Source: Planctomycetaceae bacterium
Lineage (GTDB): Bacteria; Planctomycetota; Planctomycetia; Pirellulales; Thermoguttaceae
DNA length: 8,529 nt
Assembly: GCA_031287585.1 (NCBI GenBank)
Contig: JAITST010000168.1
Coordinates: forward strand, 1 to 8,529
Direction: 5' to 3'
Part shown: piece after piece, positions 1 through 6,939 of the stretch
How the letters are laid out: each line of letters opens with the position of its first letter
Numbering within the stretch: the first letter of the stretch is position 1
Program-made: the position numbers and the translations under genes
Notes under the pieces: generated by a model
Told to the model about the DNA's origin: nothing
Databases searched by the model: none
Seen by the model: only the letters and a program-made list of their open reading frames with translations

Positions 1-1349
1 TTCCACTTGCCTTTGTATTCGATTGCTAAATCCATTCGCTTACGTCCCGCAGCGTATTCCCGCTCGATTCGTCCTGAACCATTCGTGACCCGTTGCAAAA
101 ACGCCATCAATAGCAAGTGCGGGAACGCCTCTGTATAGTCAGCGTTTTCTTCCCATATCTCTGAATTCTCCTGCCAGAATCCTTGAAATTCTTTCAAGAG
201 AAAATCAATATCAAGCGAGCCGTCCGGTTTTTGCCAACTAAATGTCGGTTTCGGCATCATTATCTGCGCTCCGTAGGAAATCTCTCTTGCCAACACTTCA
301 CGGTAAATCGGGTTTGCAATACTGACTTCATCATCCTTGTTTGCAACCAAACCCAAGTCAAGACATTGACGAAACGCATCACTGTTTGCTAAATCCATAT
401 CAATTTTACCCGTTATCAATGTTTCCATCACATAACGTACATTAGGGTCTCTCAACCTAAATGCCAGAGATTCCGTGTGCGTTTCCCTCGCAAGAATCAT
501 TTGTTCACGGGCTTGACGAATGTGGTCAAGCGTTACGGAGTCGTAATTATCTGCATTAAGAACCCGCATCGTTGCCCTCATAAACAACGAATTAACTATC
601 CAAGGTTGCCCGTCGGATTGTTCCCAAACGTAATCAAGGGCTTCTTGTGTGATTTGCTGCCTTGTCTCTTCGGTATGTTGCGCAAAAAGGTTTTTAACAT
701 CTTCTTTGGAAAAATTACCAATACTCGCGGAGTCCTGCTTGATGTTGAATGGCGAACCGGGATTAACGGGCTTGCCGTCCTTTGCCGTTACAAAATAATC
801 TTTCAAATCACGCATACCAACGAGGGCAACTGAAGTCGGAAACTTTCCGATACCGCGTGTTGCAAAACCGCCGCGTAGTTGCCGGAGGAAACTAACCATC
901 GCGTCGCCTTCGAGAACGTCCGTTTCATCAAAAAGGACAACAAGTGGTTTGGGAGCTACTTTCTCCGCCCAATTTTTCAAGAGTGAATTGAGAATCTGTA
1001 ATGGATTTGTTTCCGCCGTTTCTGGAATCGGTAACCCCAAATTGTCTGCACTTTCCTTAATTGCCGAGCATATTGCCGGTACTCCCAGTTCCAAAGATGC
1101 CCCTTGACTTGTTTCAACGCTAACGTAACACGCAACAACATCCTCTGTTACGTTTAACTCCTTCATCCAACTCTGAAGGAACGTTGTCTTACCTGTTTGT
1201 CTCGGAGCGTGAAGCATCCAGTAGAGCTCGTCTTTGACGTAACGGTGCAACTGCGCACCCTGCAAACGGTCAGCAGGAGGCAACATATAATGCTTATCAG
1301 GATTACACGGCCCCGTGGTATTGAAAAATCGAATCGGACGTTTTGACAT
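1..1349 (-). CDS. AAA-type ATPase with C-terminal PD-(D/E)XK-like region (partial, 3' end off window)
   Basis: Reading the minus strand from ATG at 1349 gives 449 uninterrupted codons to the left edge, so the C-terminus is missing. A P-loop APRQTGKT lies at residues 48-55, a Walker B strand PLVVLFDETD at 135-144, and a sensor-like strand VALVGMRDLKD at about 174-184. A helical region follows (residues 220-340), then a C-terminal part whose last visible residues, REYAAGRKRMDLAIEYKGKW, resemble the first half of the PD-(D/E)XK fold; D440 would be the catalytic Asp. EYK at 444-446 may be chance, because in related proteins the E-x-K pair usually sits on the next strand, here outside the window. 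AAA-like ATPases with this tail are often present in many copies per genome; their role is poorly known, with mobile-element or defence functions suspected. The start is supported by AAGGA five bases upstream and a promoter at 1412-1440. Exact Pfam family not determined. Confidence 0.85.
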   Translation of the reverse strand, partial: MSKRPIRFFNTTGPCNPDKHYMLPPADRLQGAQLHRYVKDELYWMLHAPRQTGKTTFLQSWMKELNVTEDVVACYVSVETSQGASLELGVPAICSAIKESADNLGLPIPETAETNPLQILNSLLKNWAEKVAPKPLVVLFDETDVLEGDAMVSFLRQLRGGFATRGIGKFPTSVALVGMRDLKDYFVTAKDGKPVNPGSPFNIKQDSASIGNFSKEDVKNLFAQHTEETRQQITQEALDYVWEQSDGQPWIVNSLFMRATMRVLNADNYDSVTLDHIRQAREQMILARETHTESLAFRLRDPNVRYVMETLITGKIDMDLANSDAFRQCLDLGLVANKDDEVSIANPIYREVLAREISYGAQIMMPKPTFSWQKPDGSLDIDFLLKEFQGFWQENSEIWEENADYTEAFPHLLLMAFLQRVTNGSGRIEREYAAGRKRMDLAIEYKGKW

Positions 1350-1355
1350 TGGTTT

Positions 1356-1383
1356 CCTTACGGCACTGTCCTTACGACACTGT
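1356..1383 (-). repeat. 14-bp tandem duplication carrying the Shine-Dalgarno of the ATPase gene
   Basis: On the minus strand the unit ACAGTGYCGTAAGG occurs twice back to back, with one difference (T/C). It lies between the predicted promoter and the ATG at 1349. The downstream copy provides the AAGGA ribosome-binding site; the upstream copy repeats the same AAGGA 14 bases earlier, giving a doubled ribosome-binding site. Confidence 0.7.
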
Positions 1384-1411
1384 GGATAATTATTTAGAAA
1401 CTTCACGCAAT

Positions 1412-1440
1412 ATTGTAAGTGAAAGAATAGAAATTTGCAA
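1412..1440 (-). promoter_or_regulatory. Sigma70-like promoter of the ATPase gene
   Basis: On the minus strand TTGCAA (1435-1440) and TACAAT (1412-1417) are separated by exactly 17 bp. The implied transcription start near 1405 leaves a leader of about 55 nt that contains the 14-bp tandem repeat. The rest of the 1350-1603 gap is AT-rich and holds no gene I can support. Confidence 0.6.
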
Positions 1441-1603
1441 TACTGCGTTATCTTAATGATTTTTTGTGTGATTGCGGAGTTATTACAAAAGCGTTTTGTC
1501 TTGGCTTACAAAAATATTTTTTTCAATACTGTGATCGTGGTAAAGTAGTACATCTGATTTGTTTTCTTACGAAACCATACATTCACAACAACCTTGAATA
1601 CTT

Positions 1604-2587
1604 ATGAATACAATTATACCAGAACCCGACATCATCCTCGCCCCGCCGGAACTGCCTGAAATCCCGCTGCCGAAGGGTTGGACTGACTATACTCTTCTTG
1701 CAATTCTCCACGTCATCGCTTTGGCGAGGATTGTTATTCTCAACGCTTCCAACTGGGGCGAAGGTAAGGAATGCGACGGTTTGCGTTTGCGTGTCGAAAA
1801 TGATAGGTTACGCTCGGAAGTCGGATTGTTGCAACGTGAAATCGAAATCAAAGACGCTCGATTTGCTCGGCTTGATTCAAAGAAGCGTCCTCATTACCGG
1901 TCTTGCGAACGTCTTGAAATTTTGATGATTCGTGCCGCTCGCGGTCTGACTAATGGACAAACAGCCAAGCGGTTTTAAGTCACAGTTCAAACAATTATCA
2001 ATTGGCTTCGCGGAATAGACAAGGACGAACCGACTGTCCAGATGCCTGAAAAACAAAGTCCTACTACAAACCAAATCGCCTCGTCTATGCAGCAAATTTA
2101 TGATAATAATGGCGTGAAACCGAAATACATTGTTTCGGATCAAGGGACACAATTTACATCATCAGAGTTTCGGTCTTGGTGTAACGAAAACGAAATCAGA
2201 CAACGTTTCGGTGCTGTCGGCAAGCACGGTTCAATTGCGGTAACGGAACGTGTCATACTAACCTACAAAGACGGTTGTACTCGACGAATACTTGTACCAT
2301 TATCGAAAAACGAAATGCAGGATGAAACAGAGTTATTCTTTGAATGGTATAACGAACATCGTCCGCACATGACACTTTCAGGCAAAACGCCCAACGAAGT
2401 GTACTTTCATCACCATCCCGCAAACGCAAAACCAAGAATTGAAACAAGACCATTAGCAAAACATAAAACACCGTGCGCGAAACCGCGAATGTGTATCGCA
2501 GGAAGAGCGGGAACGAAGATAAATATTCGCCTCGATTTCCTCAAAGGGCGACAACATTTACCAATTATTCGTGTGGAACGAATATAA
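1604..2587 (+). pseudogene. Degraded rve/DDE-type integrase-transposase (in-frame stop plus internal deletion)
   Basis: One reading frame runs from ATG 1604 to TAA 2585-2587 but is broken by TAA at 1976-1978, where KRF*VTVQTIINWLRG continues in the same frame; a single C-to-T change of a CAA codon would explain it. Upstream are a proline-rich start (PPELPEIPLPKGW), a hydrophobic segment (about residues 29-47), a coiled coil (NDRLRSEVGLLQREIEIKD) and a helix-turn-helix spanning the stop. Downstream is the C-terminal part of an rve catalytic core: SDQGTQF with Asp at 2138-2140 and AVTER with Glu at 2246-2248, exactly 35 residues apart as in D,D-35-E enzymes, then FFEWYNEHRPH and a basic tail. 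Only about 40 residues separate the HTH from the second Asp, so the segment with the first catalytic Asp is missing, probably deleted near 2045-2060. No terminal inverted repeats were found. The element should be transposition-dead. Confidence 0.85.
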
Positions 2588-2796
2588 TTTTATCTGATTG
2601 TCAAAGAACAATTTGCGCTACCGCTATGCGCTGATTTCAACATTTGAATGATTTTGTCGCTCTTGATACTCATTCGGAAAAATGTTGTTGCATTTTTCGT
2701 CTCACGTTATCGAAAATTGCTCCCGAATTGGCTTCAAAATCTGACGGTTTAAGTGTCTTTCAAAAATATTGGACAAGGACAACTACACTTTATTAA

Positions 2797-2816
2797 CCGT
2801 AGACTTTAGTCTACGG
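2797..2816. repeat. Perfect REP-like palindrome
   Basis: CCGTAGAC and GTCTACGG form a perfect 8-bp stem around a TTTA loop. It lies about 75-95 bp past the stop of the gene ending at 2892. Read from the minus strand it is followed by TTAATAAA, not a clean T-tract, so it fits a dispersed REP-type palindrome better than a canonical intrinsic terminator. Palindromes of this form (GTAGAC...GTCTAC or GTGGAC...GTCCAC cores) recur in many environmental bacterial genomes; that comparison is from memory. Confidence 0.65.
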
Positions 2817-2842
2817 CTATCAAGTCTCTACACACTCAATTG

Positions 2843-2862
2843 CCGTCAGTTTCAACCGACGG
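2843..2862 (-). terminator. Imperfect hairpin downstream of the helical-repeat protein gene
   Basis: On the minus strand CCGTCGGTT and AACTGACGG can pair as a 9-bp stem with one G-U pair and a very short GA turn (functionally an 8-bp stem with a tetraloop). It starts 30 bp past the stop codon at 2892. The G-U pair makes it more stable in the minus-strand transcript, but no T-tract follows, so termination is only a possibility; it could be another REP-type copy. Confidence 0.4.
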
Positions 2863-2891
2863 TGGGTTGTGTTGCATTGTCACTCACTACA

Positions 2892-5084
2892 TCAATCAGG
2901 TGTCCACAACTTCCCGCCGCCGCTTTTGGGTGCGTCGCCGTCGGGTGTCCAGAGACCGCCGGTTGTTGCCGTTGGTTGTTTGGTTGCCAGATGTTGTTCT
3001 CCCGCGAACTCTCTTGCCGAAACGTTTCGCGGCGTGCCGTCGGGATTCATCAATCCTAGTTTGATTAACGTTTCCTGCAACAGCCGCATCGCGGTTTCAT
3101 CGTTACTGTGATTCTGCACAACATCCGCCAAAAACGAGTTCGCCTTTTCCGGTTCGCCCATTCCCAGGTAAATCGAAATCGCCATTACCTTCCAAACCGC
3201 CGGTGACTGTCTCGCCTCCCGTGCTTCCACCATCGCTCGTTCAAGCCACGTCACCGCCTCCTCGAAATTGTGTTCCGCTTGCGCCGTGCTCATCAACGTT
3301 GCATACGCGCCGGAACGCAATTGAGGCGGTACCGAAGCAACCGGTCGCGACAGAACCTCCTCCGAAATCCGTGACTGCGTTCTGACATCACGCGCATTCA
3401 TACAAACTCTGTACGCCACGTTCAGCATATCCGTTGTCATCTTTTCAAACTCCAACCGTTGCCAACGCCAAAGCGGTACACTGTCGAGGAACTGCCTTGC
3501 ACCGTTCCCGCTCGGACACGGTTCTGGAACACGAATCGTGTTAGGAATCGGTAGTTTGAGGTGTTCACAGATTTTGTTACAAACCTCCGCGCCGACCTCC
3601 GTCGCCAGAAACATCTCAATATACCGAATCCATCCGCCAAGCCGCGCCGAATACGCAGGGTCATTCGCAACCTGTGCAGGCGACTTACCGTCGAGACATC
3701 CGAGCGGAGCATCATAGACAAACGGTATGAAAATATTGTTGTAATAATCGAGCAAAAACTCCTCTTCCGACTCTGCCGTGAACGGTATCGACGAATGAAA
3801 ATTCAAAACCGCCTGTGCCTTCAAGTGCGTCCGCGACTGCTGCGTTACCGTCTGCGGCTCGCCAACTTTCCCAATCGTGCCGCCGATTGCGTTGCGAATC
3901 GCGTTGTCAACCTGTACAAGATTTTCGGCGTGCAAACCGACAACGAACAACCGGGCGGGTTTGTCTGTCTGACGACCGAAAAACAAAACGTTTGCAATCG
4001 CGAGCGGCGTATTGTTAATCGTCGGCTTCGTCTCACTGGCGGTGACGGCAACCTTATCAAGCAGCGCGAAAAGATTTTTCGGCGGCGGCGAGTCCGGGTC
4101 TTGAAACTGACGCTGGTCAAACGGCGTATTTGCGAAAAGACCGTTCGACAAAAGTTTCTCCAAAGCCGAATCGGGGTCAGTGATTTCGTACTCACGTGTT
4201 TGAATATCAACCAAATCACCTAGTGCGTCGTTCGTGAAAAGCATACGAATGTACGCGGCATCGGCACGATTTTCAAACGGCTGGTTCTCCACCTCGCTGT
4301 ATTGTCTGAATGTGTCGAGTGCTTTATCAACATCGAAAAACCACAGACGTATAACCGCGACGTTCCAAAGTATCGCCGGAAAATCCTTCGCGTACTCAAT
4401 AAGGTTCTCAAGTGCGGCGAGTCCTTTTTTCCAACGTCCTGAGTTGATTAGCCCCATCGCGTTTTGAAACTCCGCCTTCTTCACGAACGATTCGGGGCAG
4501 AATGTTTGGATTCGTAACGAACGAATGATGAGCGGTTCGTTGGTATTAGCCAACGCTTGCATAGTCAGTCTGATACCGCTCTCCGCGATTTCTTTGGAGT
4601 TGATAAATTGAAGGAACTGACCAATTGCAATCGGGGTGACAACGATTCCCATTGATGCCATCGCGACACCGAGCGTGAGCAAACCGTTGATCAACTCGAC
4701 TTTAAGCGTATTGGTATCATTTTTTTCTAATGCGTCAATTATCAGGTTGAGTCCTTTCGCAGGGTCTCCCATATAAACCGCGAGTGACGCGAAATCAGAA
4801 ATCGCGACGGGATTTTCCGGTTCACGATTGTAAAACTTTTGTGCAACATCGTAAGATTCCGGTAACTTATTATCCGCGAGCAACGACTGAATCCGCGCCG
4901 CGTCAAGACACGCACAGTTCGGATGTTTCTCCGCGAGTTGGTCAAGTAGGTTGATACAAGCGGCGTGTTGCTTTCGCTCAAAAAGTTGATGAAGTTGTTC
5001 GAGTTCTTTAATCATATCGGGACAGCAGAATTTAATTTTCTTATCCCGTCCGCCCGGACAATTTGTGTAAGCATCAAATGGCAT
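2892..5084 (-). CDS. SEC-C-like motif and helical (TPR-like) repeat protein, 730 aa
   Basis: The ATG at 5084 starts MPFDAYTNCPGGRDKKIKFCC, which resembles the SEC-C zinc-binding motif (CxC...CC) but has lost the second cysteine: C9, C20 and C21 remain. Residues about 25-320 are helix-rich with the spacing and alanine/leucine pattern of TPR-like repeats, and a second such block lies at about 600-685 (QAEHNFEEAVTWLERAMVEA, then a GEPEKANSFLADVV repeat). The middle section (330-590) is mixed and not recognised. The last 22 residues are glycine-rich and carry LWTPD twice, at 711-715 and at the extreme C-terminus 726-730. No signal peptide is seen, so a cytoplasmic scaffold or adaptor is the best guess; the biochemical role is unknown. 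It is transcribed alone from the promoter at 5170-5198. I associate this type with planctomycetes. Confidence 0.85.
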   Translation of the reverse strand: MPFDAYTNCPGGRDKKIKFCCPDMIKELEQLHQLFERKQHAACINLLDQLAEKHPNCACLDAARIQSLLADNKLPESYDVAQKFYNREPENPVAISDFASLAVYMGDPAKGLNLIIDALEKNDTNTLKVELINGLLTLGVAMASMGIVVTPIAIGQFLQFINSKEIAESGIRLTMQALANTNEPLIIRSLRIQTFCPESFVKKAEFQNAMGLINSGRWKKGLAALENLIEYAKDFPAILWNVAVIRLWFFDVDKALDTFRQYSEVENQPFENRADAAYIRMLFTNDALGDLVDIQTREYEITDPDSALEKLLSNGLFANTPFDQRQFQDPDSPPPKNLFALLDKVAVTASETKPTINNTPLAIANVLFFGRQTDKPARLFVVGLHAENLVQVDNAIRNAIGGTIGKVGEPQTVTQQSRTHLKAQAVLNFHSSIPFTAESEEEFLLDYYNNIFIPFVYDAPLGCLDGKSPAQVANDPAYSARLGGWIRYIEMFLATEVGAEVCNKICEHLKLPIPNTIRVPEPCPSGNGARQFLDSVPLWRWQRLEFEKMTTDMLNVAYRVCMNARDVRTQSRISEEVLSRPVASVPPQLRSGAYATLMSTAQAEHNFEEAVTWLERAMVEAREARQSPAVWKVMAISIYLGMGEPEKANSFLADVVQNHSNDETAMRLLQETLIKLGLMNPDGTPRNVSAREFAGEQHLATKQPTATTGGLWTPDGDAPKSGGGKLWTPD

Positions 5085-5169
5085 TTGTTAAGTTAGTTTT
5101 AAGGGTGAATGAAAAAGCAATTGCAAACAGTCTGCATACAAAAATCAACCGCCGCAACCGCAAAACCCC

Positions 5170-5198
5170 ATTATGGCAGATTGGAGAATGTTTGTCAA
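5170..5198 (-). promoter_or_regulatory. Near-consensus sigma70 promoter of the helical-repeat protein gene
   Basis: On the minus strand a perfect TTGACA (5193-5198) is followed after exactly 17 bp by CATAAT (5170-5175). It lies between the gntR stop codon and the ATG at 5084, giving a leader of about 80 nt. It is the best promoter match in the window and suggests this gene is expressed independently of the upstream gntR gene. Confidence 0.7.
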
Positions 5199-5273
5199 TA
5201 ACGGAAAGTTTGCGTGCAAGGTAATAAGAAGTATTATGACAACAGATTTTGATACAAATCCTAATCACGGTTT

Positions 5274-6011
5274 TCACTCGCCATGCTTTAACGCAAGTGT
5301 CAATGAAAAACGGTCACTCACATAATGTATTTCAGCCAACTCCATAGGACGATTGCTCTTATCAAATACTATATGCCGTCTTAATAAAAGCGGACTGCCG
5401 GTTTTGACGTGTAACAAAACAGACAACTCCTTATCAGCGGAAACCGCAAGAAATTCTTCGTCAGCCCGATTAGCGTAAAGTCCCGAAACGTTTTTTATTA
5501 CATCGTAAAGCGGTTGGCTAAAATCTTCGTCACCAGTCAATTTCAGCCTCGGATGAAACCAAGACCGTGAACGTAATATCGGCATATCGTTCCAACCTCG
5601 TATGCGGTCGAGCCGATAGAGTGGAGTTGACGGGGCAACTTGAAGTGCTTTGGCGGCAATGTCCGACGCTTTTATCATTTCTATATTGATGTCAAAAGTT
5701 TGTACAGTGATACCTTTTTTTGACATTTCCCGCGACAAACTTCTCCACGACAAGATTGCGGATTCGGAGTTCATCTTTTTAACTCTTGTTCCGATACCCG
5801 CTTTTCGTTCCAGCAAACCTTCATAGACGAGGATTCCGATTGCCGCGCGGATAGTATGACGGCTGATTCCCAAACGGCTGGCAAGCGACACTTCGTCCGG
5901 CAGTAACTCGCCGTCCTGATATTTTTTTTCCCCGATAAGTTTCCGAAGATAAATCTCCGCCTGCTTTTTTAACGGCAAGCCGCTTTTTCGCCCCAAACCA
6001 TTGACATTCAT
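5274..6011 (-). CDS. GntR family (HutC/UTRA-type) transcriptional regulator, 245 aa
   Basis: Residues about 15-80 form a GntR winged helix: GELLPDEVSLASRLGISRHTIRAAIGILVYEGLLERKAG matches the family's G..LP.E..LA..LG.SR.T.R.A...L...GL..R..G pattern, ending GTRV. The C-terminal 150 residues match a UTRA ligand-binding domain (TPLYRLDRIRG, MPILRSRSWFHPRL, GSPLLLRRHIVFDKSNRPMELAEIHYVSDRF). The length fits HutC-type regulators (about 240 aa). I chose ATG 6011; the frame is open upstream to TTG 6095, but that extension shows no family similarity and a promoter at 6039-6067 would start transcription inside it. No clear Shine-Dalgarno precedes 6011. The ligand is unknown. The gene lies 117 bp downstream of the flavoprotein gene on the same strand, so the two may be cotranscribed, with this protein regulating the unit. 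Confidence 0.9.
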   Translation of the reverse strand: MNVNGLGRKSGLPLKKQAEIYLRKLIGEKKYQDGELLPDEVSLASRLGISRHTIRAAIGILVYEGLLERKAGIGTRVKKMNSESAILSWRSLSREMSKKGITVQTFDINIEMIKASDIAAKALQVAPSTPLYRLDRIRGWNDMPILRSRSWFHPRLKLTGDEDFSQPLYDVIKNVSGLYANRADEEFLAVSADKELSVLLHVKTGSPLLLRRHIVFDKSNRPMELAEIHYVSDRFSLTLALKHGE

Positions 6012-6038
6012 TGCGTTATGTGAGTTATAAATTTTACC

Positions 6039-6067
6039 ATTGTATCCAAGCACTAGAATAGTGACAC
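6039..6067 (-). promoter_or_regulatory. Probable gntR promoter with internal palindrome
   Basis: On the minus strand GTGTCA (6062-6067) and TACAAT (6039-6044) are 17 bp apart; the -10 is good and the -35 matches 4 of 6 consensus bases. A perfect palindrome, CACTA-TTC-TAGTG on the minus strand (6051-6063), overlaps the -35 and spacer. That position would allow autorepression by the GntR protein, which is an inference. Confidence 0.45.
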
Positions 6068-6128
6068 GACGTTTGCCGCACGCATCAAACTGCAAATGAA
6101 ACGGGAAATTACCCCTTACAGTTTGAAT

Positions 6129-6692
6129 CTAGGAATTAACCAATGCTGAACCGACATTCTTCATAACGGTATGCAAATCTTTTCTTTCGTTTGCCGGTTC
6201 ATTTCGCATACCGGTAACTACAACTACATCTTTGACATCAAATTCAAGTAACTGAAAGACCTTTTTCGTGTAATCGTAATATGTCTGAAATAGGTCTGCG
6301 TTTGGATTACCCTGAGTAAACGCAAGTATCAGTTTTTTTCCGGCGTTTTCTTCCTTGAATTTCGGAGAGAATCGCGGAGTAATTTGTGCGAACAATCTGT
6401 CGGTGAAAATCTTCGCCTGACCGCTCATCTGCCCCATATAAACTGGCGAACCGAGAACGAGAGCATCGGTCTGTTTAAGCGAGTCATAAATTTTTTGCAT
6501 ATCGTCGCTGATAGCGCATCCATCGCTCTTTGCACAGATCAAACAACCTCTGCACGGTTTAATATCAAGTTCACTTGAATACCAGACATTGGTTTCGGCA
6601 CCGTGTTCTTTCGCGCCTTCGAGTATTTTGTTTACTGTCCACGCTGTATTGCCTTCTTTGTGCGGACTTGCAACGAATCCGATGACTTTCAT
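6129..6692 (-). CDS. Flavodoxin-fold iron-sulfur flavoprotein / NADPH-dependent FMN reductase family, 187 aa
   Basis: The N-terminal MKVIGFVASPHKEGNT is the beta strand and phosphate-binding loop of the flavodoxin-like FMN reductase superfamily. Residues 47-59 (CRGCLICAKSDGC) form C-X2-C-X2-C-X5-C, the compact cysteine motif of iron-sulfur flavoproteins (Isf type) that binds a [4Fe-4S] cluster beside FMN. LVLGSPVYMGQMSGQAKIFTDRLF (about 78-101) is the conserved FMN-contact segment, and QGNPNADLF lies further on. The likely role is cytoplasmic electron transfer or reduction of O2, peroxide or quinone-type substrates; the donor and substrate cannot be read from sequence. The start is ATG 6692, preceded by AAAGGAGAG; ATG 6707 would add five residues but lies upstream of that Shine-Dalgarno. 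Its own promoter is at 6759-6787, and the gntR gene lies immediately downstream. Confidence 0.9.
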   Translation of the reverse strand: MKVIGFVASPHKEGNTAWTVNKILEGAKEHGAETNVWYSSELDIKPCRGCLICAKSDGCAISDDMQKIYDSLKQTDALVLGSPVYMGQMSGQAKIFTDRLFAQITPRFSPKFKEENAGKKLILAFTQGNPNADLFQTYYDYTKKVFQLLEFDVKDVVVVTGMRNEPANERKDLHTVMKNVGSALVNS

Positions 6693-6695
6693 TTT

Positions 6696-6704
6696 CTCTC
6701 CTTT
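6696..6704 (-). promoter_or_regulatory. Strong Shine-Dalgarno deciding the flavoprotein start
   Basis: On the minus strand AAAGGAGAG lies just upstream of ATG 6692 and overlaps the upstream in-frame ATG at 6707, so translation should begin at 6692. It is the strongest Shine-Dalgarno in the window; other genes here have weak or none. Confidence 0.75.
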
Positions 6705-6758
6705 CATTTACGGTCTAACCATAGTATCCGTATGCTACAATGACGGAACGAACGGGGC

Positions 6759-6787
6759 ATTGTAACACAAATCATAAATAAATACAA
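6759..6787 (-). promoter_or_regulatory. Sigma70-like promoter of the flavoprotein gene
   Basis: On the minus strand TTGTAT (6782-6787) and TACAAT (6759-6764) are separated by exactly 17 bp, giving a leader of about 60 nt before ATG 6692. The promoter would drive the flavoprotein gene and possibly gntR. Confidence 0.6.
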
Positions 6788-6840
6788 TCCCTCCGTGCCC
6801 CCAGTACCTCTGTGCGCAACACCATTTATTTCTCATTTCC

Positions 6841-6867
6841 TTTACAGTGTTGTGATGTATCTGTAAA
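6841..6867. repeat. Dyad TTTACAG-N13-CTGTAAA upstream of the flavoprotein promoter
   Basis: A perfect 7-bp inverted repeat with a 13-bp centre lies about 55 bp upstream of the predicted -35 element. Its size and position fit a regulator binding site, but it does not match a GntR operator consensus I know, and chance is possible in AT-rich DNA. Confidence 0.35.
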
Positions 6868-6885
6868 CAAACCAAATTTAGATAA

Positions 6886-6938
6886 ACAAATGATAACCAC
6901 CTGCTTATCAATGAATTTGTGGAATAAGGAACCTTATT
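6886..6938. repeat. Two adjacent small dyads
   Basis: ACAAA-TGATAA (6886-6896) can pair with TTATCA (6905-6910) and TTTGT (6916-6920), with a 5-nt bulge between the two halves. Immediately after it AATAAGG (6923-6929) faces CCTTATT (6932-6938) across two bases, a perfect 16-bp palindrome. Both abut the larger inverted repeat beginning at 6940. Confidence 0.45.
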
Positions 6939-6939
6939 T

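Larger units (their letters stand above)
2588..2891. other. Intergenic region with two palindromes, no gene
   Basis: This 304-bp stretch lies between the convergent transposase remnant and the helical-repeat protein gene. I see no supportable coding sequence. Its notable contents are the two palindromes at 2797-2816 and 2843-2862, annotated separately. Confidence 0.6.

Noticed and set aside
1..15. E-Y-K (residues 444-446) as the catalytic E-x-K of the nuclease-like domain
   Set aside because: It is too close to D440, on what should be the same beta strand; the true pair is more likely beyond the window edge.
183..833. Two plus-strand frames (69 and 118 codons) over the ATPase gene
   Set aside because: They are antisense to 449 uninterrupted codons carrying Walker A and B motifs on the minus strand.
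3561..4223. Open 220-codon plus-strand frame antisense to the helical-repeat protein gene
   Set aside because: The product is extremely arginine-rich with no domain pattern, as expected from the complement of a real coding sequence; the opposite strand holds a full 730-residue protein with a good promoter.
5074..5277. 67-codon minus-strand frame between gntR and the helical-repeat gene
   Set aside because: It overlaps both neighbours and spans the near-consensus promoter at 5170-5198; no recognisable motif or ribosome-binding site.
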